From assembly GCA_037445875.1 (NCBI GenBank), contig JBBIJR010000035.1, positions 1-34,611 on the forward strand: a stretch of 34,611 bases of DNA. Reading direction: 5' to 3'. Every line of letters starts with the position of its first letter. The stretch's first letter is position 1. The notes beneath the pieces were generated by a model. That model had not been told where the DNA came from and did not search any database. It worked only from the letters and a program-made list of their open reading frames with translations. A program made the position numbers and the translations under genes. Shown one piece after another: positions 7,000-14,027 of this stretch. This DNA is from JBBIJR01 sp037445875. Lineage in GTDB: Bacteria; CLD3; SB21.

Positions 7000-8823
7000 T
7001 TATGCGACGGCGTCCCAGCGCCGTTCGTCGAAGATGAGCTGCCGTGCCAGTTCCCGTTCCTTCTCGTTGATCTTGTAGAGAGGTATGATCTTCTGCGCGT
7101 TCACGATGGCCATGTCGAGTCCGGCCTCGATTGCGTAGTGCAGGAAGACCGAATTGATGACGTGCCGCGCTTCCGGATCCAGCCCGAACGACACGTTGCT
7201 CACGCCCAGCAGCGTGCGGCACTTCGGATAGGCCTTCTTGATCATCCGGATCGCCTCGATCGTCTCGATCCCGGCCTTGCGGAACTCCTCGTCGCCCGAT
7301 CCTAACGTAAACGTCAGCGTGTCGAAGATGAGGTCTTCCTCCCTCATGCCGTACTTGCTGAGGGCGAGTTCACGGATCCTCGTTGCGATCGCGAATTTCT
7401 TTTCCCGCGTCTTCGCCATGCCCTCTTCGTCGATGGTGAGGGCGACGACGGCGGCCCCGTAGCGCTTGCACAGCGGCAGCACCCTGGCGGCGCGTTCCTC
7501 TCCGTCCTCCAGGTTGATGGAGTTGACGATGGCCCGGCCGCCCAGCAACTGCAGGGCCCGCTCGATCACCGGGTATTCCGTGGAGTCGATCATCAACGGA
7601 ATGGAGACCTGAGTGTTGAACCGCCGGATGACCTCCTCCATGTCGTGGACTTCATTGCGTCCGACGTAGGCCACGCACACGTCGAGGACGTGGGCGCCCT
7701 CCCGGACCTGTTCCTTGCCCATCGACACGATCTCGTCCCAGTTTTCTTCGAGCAGCAGTTCGCGAAACTTCTTCGATCCGTTCGCGTTGGTGCGCTCCCC
7801 GATGATGATCGGGGGGGGATCGAGGTGCAGGGGCACGGCCGAATAGATCGACGAAACGGACGGCGTGTACTCCCACGTACGGGCGCGGGGCGACGTCGAG
7901 CCGACGGCGCTGGCCAGCAGGCGGATATGTTCGGGTGTCGTACCGCAGCAACCGCCCACGACATTCACTCCCAGGTCGCCTACGAAATGCGACAGCCAGC
8001 GTGTCAGTTCCTCCGGACTCAGCCGGTAATGCGCTTTGCCGCCGACGTTCTCGGGAAGGCCCGCATTGGGCATGCAGAAAACGGGTTTCGGAGAGTTCTG
8101 GCACAGGTACCGGATGTTCTCGGACATCTCCTGCGGTCCGGTAGCGCAGTTCATCCCAATCACGTCCACGATGTCGTACGGTTCGATGGCGGTCAGGGCC
8201 GCGCCGATCTCCGTGCCCATCAACATCGTGCCGGTGGTTTCCACCGTGACCGACACGATCACGGGGATGCGCGTCTTGCGCTCGTGAAACAGGTCCAGCG
8301 CGGCCCAGAGGGCGGCTTTGGTCTGGAGGATGTCCTGGCACGTTTCGATGGACAGCAGGTCTGCGCCGCCGTCCAGCAGCCCGGCCATCTGCGTATAGAA
8401 CGACAGCCGCAAGGCCTCGACGTCCACGTGTCCGAGGGAGGGCAGCTTGGTCGTGGGTCCGACGGAACCGGCCACGAAGCGCGGCCTGTCCGGAGTTGAG
8501 AATTCGAGGGCGAGCCGTTTCGCGATCCGGGCGGCCTCTTTGCTGAGTTCGTACGATCGCTCGGCCAGTCCGTATTCCGCGAGCACGAGCGACGTCGAGC
8601 CGAACGTATCGGTCTCGATCACGTCCGCTCCGGCGTTCAGAAAATCGACGTGAACCTTTTCGACCGCCTGCGGCCGGGTCATGACGAGATACTCGTTGCA
8701 GCCGTTAAAGGCTTCACCGCCGAAATCGTCCGCTGTCAGGTTCTGCGCCTGCAGGTTCGTCCCCGTGGCGCCGTCGAAGACGACGACTTTTTCGGTCAGG
8801 AGTTTGAGGAAGGGGAGGGGCAT
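7000..8823 (-). CDS. metH: Methionine synthase, homocysteine- and folate-binding modules only (MetH N-terminal half), 607 aa
   Basis: Residues 1-305 form the homocysteine S-methyltransferase barrel (FDGATGTNLQ; zinc ligands C226 in GMNCATGP and C292/C293 in GGCCGTTPEHI). Residues ~338-595 are the pterin-binding barrel (IIIGERTNANGSKKF, PLMIDSTE, LLGVSNVSFGL, NAQKIIPLYKI). The protein stops at residue 607, where complete MetH (~1200 aa) would enter the cobalamin cap and B12-binding domains; neither follows in any frame. It could work with a separate B12 protein, as in organisms with split MetH, or be degraded. The start has no strong Shine-Dalgarno. The ahcY gene, the next step of the methyl cycle, lies upstream on the same strand beyond an accessory patch. 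No SAM or cobalamin riboswitch is recognised in the 173 bp upstream. Confidence 0.88.
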   Translation of the reverse strand: MPLPFLKLLTEKVVVFDGATGTNLQAQNLTADDFGGEAFNGCNEYLVMTRPQAVEKVHVDFLNAGADVIETDTFGSTSLVLAEYGLAERSYELSKEAARIAKRLALEFSTPDRPRFVAGSVGPTTKLPSLGHVDVEALRLSFYTQMAGLLDGGADLLSIETCQDILQTKAALWAALDLFHERKTRIPVIVSVTVETTGTMLMGTEIGAALTAIEPYDIVDVIGMNCATGPQEMSENIRYLCQNSPKPVFCMPNAGLPENVGGKAHYRLSPEELTRWLSHFVGDLGVNVVGGCCGTTPEHIRLLASAVGSTSPRARTWEYTPSVSSIYSAVPLHLDPPPIIIGERTNANGSKKFRELLLEENWDEIVSMGKEQVREGAHVLDVCVAYVGRNEVHDMEEVIRRFNTQVSIPLMIDSTEYPVIERALQLLGGRAIVNSINLEDGEERAARVLPLCKRYGAAVVALTIDEEGMAKTREKKFAIATRIRELALSKYGMREEDLIFDTLTFTLGSGDEEFRKAGIETIEAIRMIKKAYPKCRTLLGVSNVSFGLDPEARHVINSVFLHYAIEAGLDMAIVNAQKIIPLYKINEKERELARQLIFDERRWDAVA

Positions 8824-8996
8824 GTTGGAACTTTCATCGTGTCAGGCCTTACGCTGAAAAATACTCCATATGTGCCTTCTACTGAGACCATGTGAGTACA
8901 ACAGTACCAGAGTGACCTGACGCGGGCCAATGCAATGAAGGTAGCACATTGCGAGACAGCGGCAACGCGGTTATGGTGCTTGCCTTAGGTACAAAG

Positions 8997-9311
8997 TCAC
9001 CGACGCTCGGGCTTCTGTCGATCGAGGGAATCCTCGTACATCTTTCGGAACTGTTCGTCTGTAAGCTCATCCGGCGACTTTTCAACAGCCTTCTTGTAAT
9101 TCTTTAGCAATTGTGCATAGCTTGTCGTGACCTCGTCAAGTTCCGTCGCAAGTTGCTGGACTCTTTCTCGCAACGCAGTATTGTCTTTTGCCATGCTGTC
9201 AAGCTGGTGCTGCAGATGCGAGTTGTCGGTTTCTAATTTCTCGATTGATAATCGCAAGTTATAAAGAACAACCTCCGGTTGCGATGTTGAAGCCGTCACA
9301 AAGTCCACCAA
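8997..9311 (-). CDS. Hypothetical coiled-coil protein, about 104 aa
   Basis: A short acidic helical protein. Residues 20-75 have heptad-like spacing of leucines (IEKLETDNSHLQHQLDSM, LRERVQQLATELDEV), predicting one coiled coil, and the C-terminus is charged (SPDELTDEQFRKMYEDSLD). The start is TTG at 9311 or GTG at 9308; both overlap the end of the next small gene upstream, suggesting translational coupling. No known family is recognised. It lies in the accessory patch between metH and ahcY. Confidence 0.5.
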   Translation of the reverse strand: MVDFVTASTSQPEVVLYNLRLSIEKLETDNSHLQHQLDSMAKDNTALRERVQQLATELDEVTTSYAQLLKNYKKAVEKSPDELTDEQFRKMYEDSLDRQKPERR

Positions 9312-9469
9312 GGCATCAAATTCTGCCGTAAGCTATCAAGCATCTTCTCGAGCCGTCCACGATGGTCATCTGGAATGGCGCAGTTGTCATATGAGAGGTT
9401 GGACTCAATCGAATGTACATCAGCCAGGAAGCGATTCATAATGTCTTCGAAGTATGACGAGTAGCCCAT
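9296..9469 (-). CDS. Hypothetical small protein, about 57 aa
   Basis: ATG at 9469 is preceded by GGAGGG with a 4-nt gap, a strong ribosome site, giving a 57-residue helical protein (MGYSSYFEDIMNRFLADVHS ...). The frame stays open to an ATG at 9604 (102 aa), and the upstream part also looks protein-like (VTRNVTIRLHGQVLHLEGP), so the true start is undecided. It overlaps the following coiled-coil gene by 16 nt. Function unknown. Confidence 0.4.
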   Translation of the reverse strand: MGYSSYFEDIMNRFLADVHSIESNLSYDNCAIPDDHRGRLEKMLDSLRQNLMPWWTL

Positions 9470-9763
9470 TGGACCCTCCAGATGTAATACTTGTCCATGA
9501 AGACGAATCGTTACATTGCGTGTTACTTGGCCATCAGCTTTTGAGTTAAGTCGTGCTTGTCGGATCTGTGCACAACCGGTGCATGAAGATCTGGCAGACT
9601 TCACGTCCAGACAATCTCAGAAGTTTACCCAACCGCTACCTCGAGCCGGGTGACAAAAATCTCCGTATGCATTCTATCGACGTCGACATGATTTGGACCA
9701 TTGGCCAGAATGACTTGCCTATCCTGAAATCCAAGATGAAAGGTCTATTGGATCACGGCTCTG

Positions 9764-9933
9764 ATGAGCTTGTATGAAGAACAAACGGCTATTATCGCAC
9801 GAGAAGACGACATGTATGTCACGCTGTGTCCCGAGCTGGATATCGCTAGCCAGGCTTCTTCCGTTGAAGAAGCTCGACACAACGCCAGGAAGCTCCTGAA
9901 TTATTTTTTGAAGAAGCCTCGGACAGGGAAGTT
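9764..9933 (+). pseudogene. hicB-like antitoxin remnant, frameshifted and cut short
   Basis: The frame from ATG 9764 reads MSLYEEQTAIIAREDDMYVT, then LCPELDIASQASSVEEA. This is the HicB partial-RNase-H fold start (a '.EreDdgYV.LCPELDIASQ..tvEEA' pattern). Near 9888-9891 the match jumps frame: one extra base would give the family-typical N-x-R-E-A-x-E-L-F-F-E-E-A-S-D-R-E-V. Homology then stops at about 9931-9937, where sequence belonging to hepT on the opposite strand begins. No intact hicA toxin lies upstream; a weak possible resemblance to a HicA tail just before 9764 could not be established. This is a decayed antitoxin. Confidence 0.6.
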
Positions 9934-9934
9934 C

Positions 9935-10168
9935 TCGGTTGCGAAATCCAACAATCTGTCCCCATTCAATGTCCGCATGGGTCTCCCTGTAACTCTGAGG
10001 CAAATTACCTGCCGCTTCACCAATAATCTCGAGGTTTCTGACCACCGCATCGACAGCCTTCCGGTCAGCCGCGAAGGAATCACGGGAAAGTCCGTCGGAA
10101 TAAGTTTCTATCCTGCCAATGGCTTCGAAGATATCCTCCAGCAAGAAGGTCAGCAATCGCTTAGACAT
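9935..10168 (-). pseudogene. hepT: hepT-like HEPN toxin, C-terminally truncated
   Basis: ATG at 10168 overlaps the end of mntA by 8 nt, the usual mntA-hepT arrangement. The 78 preserved residues (MSKRLLTFLLEDIFEAIGRI ... AVVRNLEIIGEAAGNLP ... IEWGQIVGFRNR) are typical of HepT/DUF86. The family's RNase motif is R-N-x4-H-x-Y; here the RN is present but the next codons read ELPCPRL, so the catalytic His and Tyr and the last helix are lost. The reading frame continues to 9719 only through antisense of the hicB relic. The toxin should therefore be inactive. Confidence 0.7.
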
Positions 10169-10451
10169 AGATGATTTCCGACTCCAGAACTTCGAGCCTC
10201 TTCGGCTTGATCGCCTTCCTTGAAACAAGATCCACCTTGGTCTGCAGCACTCTTTCCAGGTCATCGGCGAGGTCAACGAACGCAAGTCCGATGGGCCGGT
10301 CGAATTCGACCATAATATCAATGTCACTTGAGTCAGACTGGTCTCCTCGCGAGTAGGAGCCGAATATACCTATCCGCGTCACGCCGTACTTTTCGTGATA
10401 CAGCTGCTTGCGCTTGCTGAGTTTCGCTGCTATTTCACTTAAGGCCAACAT
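10161..10451 (-). CDS. mntA: MntA-type nucleotidyltransferase antitoxin, 96 aa
   Basis: A minimal nucleotidyltransferase. The polymerase-beta motif is GSYSRGDQSDSSDIDIMVEF (G31-S32, with metal-binding D43 and D45), followed by DLADDLERVLQTKVDLVS. In MntA-HepT (type VII) systems this enzyme AMPylates and silences the HEPN toxin. The protein looks intact, with normal length, and overlaps the truncated hepT. It appears to be an orphan antitoxin left behind after the toxin was destroyed. Confidence 0.85.
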   Translation of the reverse strand: MLALSEIAAKLSKRKQLYHEKYGVTRIGIFGSYSRGDQSDSSDIDIMVEFDRPIGLAFVDLADDLERVLQTKVDLVSRKAIKPKRLEVLESEIIYV

Positions 10452-10762
10452 ACTGGCACCAAAAAATCAAACCACTCGCTTTCGATGTTTTAAGCAATAT
10501 AGCCCAGGGTATTCTGAATTACAACTGGAACTGCTCCTTGGTTGTGGGAGACGAAAGAGTTCCGGGCCATGCGTTGTGGTTCGCATTCCCCATGACTGTC
10601 TGGTCCAATCCCTCCCTGCCCTCCCTTGCGCGTTCCGGGTGACATCAACAACGAGAAGCCAGGGCGCGCAAGGGGAATGAGAGGGGTTCGTGCCTCGCTC
10701 AAATGAAAAAGCGATCCCGCCTCCGGAATCGCTTTCTTTATCAGCCTTTGTAGGAAATCGGA
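10452..10762. other. Non-coding gap between mntA and ahcY
   Basis: 311 bp without a supportable gene. It holds a 10-bp inverted repeat (CCCTTGCGCG at 10623-10632, CGCGCAAGGG at 10665-10674, 32-nt spacer) flanked by C-rich and G-rich runs, and the ahcY terminator. The repeat may be an intergenic repeat element, but only one copy was noticed in the window. Confidence 0.4.
10706..10735 (-). terminator. Terminator of ahcY
   Basis: Read on the minus strand, AAAGCGAT (10735-10728) pairs with ATCGCTTT (10715-10708) and is followed by a T5 run including 10710-10706. The inner part (TCC/GGG) can extend the stem with G-U pairs. Confidence 0.8.
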
Positions 10763-12094
10763 TCAGTAGCGATACCAGTCTGGCTTGTACGGCCCGTCGA
10801 CCTTGACGCCGATGTAGTCGGCCTGTTCCTTCGAAAGGACGTCCAGTTCGGCGCCGATCTTCTTGAGGTGCAGACGCGCCACCATCTCGTCCAGGTGCTT
10901 CGGCAAGGTGTACACCTTGTGCTCATACTGATCGGAGCGGTTCCACAGCTCGATCTGGGCCAGCACCTGGTTGGTGAAGGAATTGGACATGACGAAGGAG
11001 GGGTGGCCCATCGCGCAGCCGAGGTTCACCAGGCGCCCTTCGGCGAGCACGATCACGTCCTTGCCGTCGATCGTGTACTTGTCCACCTGCGGTTTGATCG
11101 TCTCTTTGGTGTGGCCGTAATGCTTGTTCAGCCAGGCCATGTCGATCTCGATGTCGAAGTGGCCGATATTGCAGACGATGGCCTTGTCTTTGGCCGCGCG
11201 GAAATGGCGTTCCGCGACGATGTTCTTGTTCCCCGTCGCCGTGACGATCACGTCGGCCTCTTTCACAGCATCGTCCATGCGCTTGACTTCGTATCCCTCC
11301 ATCGCGGCCTGCAGGGCGCAGATCGGGTCGATTTCCGTCACGATCACGCGCATGTTGGCGTTGCGCAGCGACTCGGCCGAGCCCTTGCCCACGTCGCCGA
11401 AGCCGGCCACGACCGCCACCTTGCCCGCGAGCATCAGGTCCGTCGCGCGGCGGATGGCGTCCACCAGTGATTCGCGGCAGCCGTACTTATTGTCGAATTT
11501 CGACTTGGTGACGGAATCGTTGACGTTGATTGCGGGAACGGGCAGGGTGCCTTTGGTGACGCGTTCATAGAGCCGATGCACGCCTGTTGTCGTTTCTTCG
11601 CTGATGCCCCGCACGTGTTGAACCAGTTCCGGATACTTGTCGAGCACCATGTTGGTCAGGTCGCCTCCGTCGTCGAGGATCATGTTGAGCGGCCTGCGGT
11701 CCGGGCCGAAGAACAGCGTCTGCTCGATGCACCAGTCGAATTCCTCGGCGGTCATGCCCTTCCAGGCATAGACAGGGATGCCTTTGGCGGCGATGGCGGC
11801 CGCCGCGTGGTCCTGCGTCGAGAAGATGTTGCACGACGACCACGTGACCTCGGCGCCCAATTCGATCAGGGTCTCGATCAGTACCGCTGTCTGGATCGTC
11901 ATGTGAAGACATCCGGCAATCCGGGCGCCTTTTAGCGGCTTCTTCGGACCGTATTCCTCACGGATCGACATCAGGCCTGGCATTTCCGCCTCGGCCAGCC
12001 GGATCTCCTTGCGGCCCCACTCGGCCAGCGACAGGTCCTTGACCTTGCAGGGTATGTAAGTCTGCTTCGTGTTCACTCGTTCGGCAACCGACAT
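10763..12094 (-). CDS. ahcY: Adenosylhomocysteinase, 443 aa
   Basis: Cytoplasmic NAD-dependent hydrolysis of S-adenosylhomocysteine to adenosine and homocysteine, which relieves inhibition of methyltransferases and supplies homocysteine to MetH. Family landmarks in order: GCLHMTIQTAVLIETL, SSCNIFSTQDHAAAAIA, INVNDSVTKSKFDNKYGCRE, the NAD-binding VAGFGDVGKGSAESLR, NIGHFDIEID, and the C-terminal KPDWYRY that closes the cofactor site. Length is normal for the bacterial form. AAGGAGAG precedes the ATG. It has its own promoter and terminator. No SAH riboswitch is recognised upstream. Confidence 0.97.
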   Translation of the reverse strand: MSVAERVNTKQTYIPCKVKDLSLAEWGRKEIRLAEAEMPGLMSIREEYGPKKPLKGARIAGCLHMTIQTAVLIETLIELGAEVTWSSCNIFSTQDHAAAAIAAKGIPVYAWKGMTAEEFDWCIEQTLFFGPDRRPLNMILDDGGDLTNMVLDKYPELVQHVRGISEETTTGVHRLYERVTKGTLPVPAINVNDSVTKSKFDNKYGCRESLVDAIRRATDLMLAGKVAVVAGFGDVGKGSAESLRNANMRVIVTEIDPICALQAAMEGYEVKRMDDAVKEADVIVTATGNKNIVAERHFRAAKDKAIVCNIGHFDIEIDMAWLNKHYGHTKETIKPQVDKYTIDGKDVIVLAEGRLVNLGCAMGHPSFVMSNSFTNQVLAQIELWNRSDQYEHKVYTLPKHLDEMVARLHLKKIGAELDVLSKEQADYIGVKVDGPYKPDWYRY

Positions 12095-12133
12095 GATCTC
12101 TCCTTGGCTCTTGCGATTTCTTTCAAACGACGC

Positions 12134-12162
12134 AACTTAAGCTAAAAGGCGAATAAATTCAA
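12134..12162 (-). promoter_or_regulatory. Putative promoter of ahcY
   Basis: On the minus strand TTGAAT (12162-12157), 17-nt spacer, TAAGTT (12139-12134), 40 nt before the ATG. The -10 keeps only the conserved TA...T positions. Confidence 0.45.
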
Positions 12163-12259
12163 CCGCTTTCTGAGGACAACGGGAAAAATACCAGCGATCG
12201 TGGCAAGGAAGCGGGGATAGAATGAAGAACGCGTACGGCCGTGGGGCAGGGGTAGGGAC

Positions 12260-12916
12260 TCAGGAGCTTACGGCTTTTGCCCGGACGAACATCGCATCGA
12301 GTTCTTCTTCGGTCAGGTACTTGTGGGCGAGGCGCCAGATCACGTGGTCCTCACGGAATATGTGGAGCCTGAGCGCTTCGTGCAAACGCTTGCATTGTTC
12401 GATGGCGAGGTCGAGCACGGCGAGTCTGGAAGCCCGGTCGGGCAGGCGGAAGGCGAGACTCATGAAGTTGAAGGTCAGCGCCGATAACTGTACGACACTC
12501 ACGTGATCGTCCGCCATCATGTCCACCGCCGTCATCGGATACCGCCCCTTGCTGCGTTCGTTGTGGTCGAGCAGCCGTTGGTGAAGAATGGGAAACAACA
12601 GCAAGTCTTCGATTCGCTGGTGGCGAAGAACGTCTTCATCGAGCATCCTGAAAAACCGGGCAAATTGTGCATCATCCTCTTTGTGGAGCCCTTCTTTCTG
12701 CACTTTCCCGATAAGGACTTCGATGGCGTCCCATGCAGCGTCAAACTTCCTGTGTTCATCGAACATCTGACGCAAGAACGGATGCAGGTCTTCGCAGGGC
12801 ACGGCATCCTTTTGCGGCGGATCGTAGGCATCGGGAGGGTCCATAGGCGAGAGCCCTTTCGCCTTGAGCTCGACAACGGGTTGCTTGCTGACAGGATCGG
12901 TCGTGTTCCTGGTCAT
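12260..12916 (-). CDS. Hemerythrin HHE-domain protein, 218 aa
   Basis: Predicted soluble four-helix di-iron protein. Candidate iron ligands have the expected spacing: H55 (DEHRKF), H99 and E103 (HQRIE), H138 (DDHVS), H185 and E189 (HIFRE) and H191. A ~45-residue polar N-terminal extension precedes the domain. Relatives bind O2 or NO or help repair iron centres. Its ATG overlaps the stop of the TDT transporter gene (ATGA), with GGAGG 8 nt upstream, so it is translationally coupled as the last gene of the nitrate cluster. A role in sensing or relieving NO or nitrite stress during nitrate respiration is an inference from this position. Confidence 0.82.
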   Translation of the reverse strand: MTRNTTDPVSKQPVVELKAKGLSPMDPPDAYDPPQKDAVPCEDLHPFLRQMFDEHRKFDAAWDAIEVLIGKVQKEGLHKEDDAQFARFFRMLDEDVLRHQRIEDLLLFPILHQRLLDHNERSKGRYPMTAVDMMADDHVSVVQLSALTFNFMSLAFRLPDRASRLAVLDLAIEQCKRLHEALRLHIFREDHVIWRLAHKYLTEEELDAMFVRAKAVSS

Positions 12917-14013
12917 GTCATGATCCTCCCTTGACCGGCGCCTTTACTCAAGATGGAAGCATCCGAAAGCTGCTCGGCAAACAGGCCGCGGATCACGCTG
13001 CGGACGAGACCGACAAACGTCGCGCCCCATGCCAGCAAAGCCACATAAATGAAGTACCTGGGAACCGGCAGCAAGAAGTCCAGATGCATGGCCTCAGCCA
13101 TTTCGTATGTGCAGGCGGTGTACATGCCGAGGGGAAAGACGGCGCCCCAGTACAAAGGGTCGTAGGTCAGCGGAAAGCGCTTATAGACGTGCCGCCATAC
13201 GGCAAGAATGGCCAGCATCGGAATCCACCAGGTGCCCGTCGCCCAGTAGAACACCGTAAAGCCCTTGAGAAATGGCAGCGTTGAAAGAAGATAAGGAGCG
13301 TCCGGCGTGTTGATAATGAGTAGTGCGCCGGCCAGTGTGGAGATCGCCATGGCGCCCATATTGATCCAGTATGGCGGCGACAGATCGCCGGGTGAAAACT
13401 TGAAGAAGGTATAACGGTAGAAAATAAGAGAGATCATCCAGATGTACTGCATGCCTCCCCACAACCACATCGAGAATGCAAAGAAATTGATGATGAGTTT
13501 GTAGGCAACGAAGTGCATGGACAGCTTGGAGCTCAGGACGGCCAGCGATTGTGTGGCGACCACGGCCAGCAACCAGGACCCGTTGATGCCCTCGGAAAGA
13601 CTCGGCTTGTCTTCCTTGATGGTCAGCGCCGTAAAGATCGAATACGTCAGGACCAACCATAGCAGCAGCCCGATGAGCCACAATATCGCCGCAGCGCGGT
13701 AATTCCCCAACAGCAGGATGAACTGCATTCCCAGAACGCATGTGGCCGCAACGGTCGTGAAGAACCCCGCGCAACGGGCATGATCGAAGAGGTCCCGAAG
13801 AACATACTCTCGGAATCGGATCGAACGCAGGCCCGTGAGGATCCACAGGACAGTGTATGCCGCGATATTGAGCCAGAACAGGCCCCACGCAATGGCCGGC
13901 ATGCCTTGCAACTGCGATGCAATGGAGACGATCCCTGTCGCCATGACCATCGCGAAGTAAGCCGGCGTCAGGTGGCGGATGGTCTCATGAATATTTGCCA
14001 GAGCGCGCACCAT
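12913..14013 (-). CDS. TDT-family (TehA/SLAC1-like) membrane transporter, 366 aa
   Basis: The start is taken as ATG at 14013 (MVRALANIHETIRHLTPAYF), after GGGAGA and 14 nt after the expected narK stop. About ten hydrophobic segments follow. The family-typical first helix PAYFAMVMATGIVSIA is present, as are WWIPMLAILAVWRHVYKRFP and YDPLYWGAVFPLGMYT near the C-terminus. TDT proteins transport small anions such as malate, sulfite or tellurite/chloride; here an anion such as nitrite is a reasonable guess from context only. An apparent 871-residue reading frame joining this gene to NarK results from the narK frameshift and should not be read as a fusion. Confidence 0.83.
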   Translation of the reverse strand: MVRALANIHETIRHLTPAYFAMVMATGIVSIASQLQGMPAIAWGLFWLNIAAYTVLWILTGLRSIRFREYVLRDLFDHARCAGFFTTVAATCVLGMQFILLLGNYRAAAILWLIGLLLWLVLTYSIFTALTIKEDKPSLSEGINGSWLLAVVATQSLAVLSSKLSMHFVAYKLIINFFAFSMWLWGGMQYIWMISLIFYRYTFFKFSPGDLSPPYWINMGAMAISTLAGALLIINTPDAPYLLSTLPFLKGFTVFYWATGTWWIPMLAILAVWRHVYKRFPLTYDPLYWGAVFPLGMYTACTYEMAEAMHLDFLLPVPRYFIYVALLAWGATFVGLVRSVIRGLFAEQLSDASILSKGAGQGRIMT

Positions 14014-14027
14014 AGTCTCCCAACTCG

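Noticed and set aside
8824..8996. SAM or cobalamin riboswitch upstream of metH
   Set aside because: No conserved core or P1 hairpin pattern of these riboswitches could be found by eye in the 173 bp.
9719..10327. A 202-residue protein including HepT
   Set aside because: The first 53 residues are mntA read in another frame and the last ~70 are antisense of the hicB relic; only residues from ATG 10168 to about 9935 match HepT.
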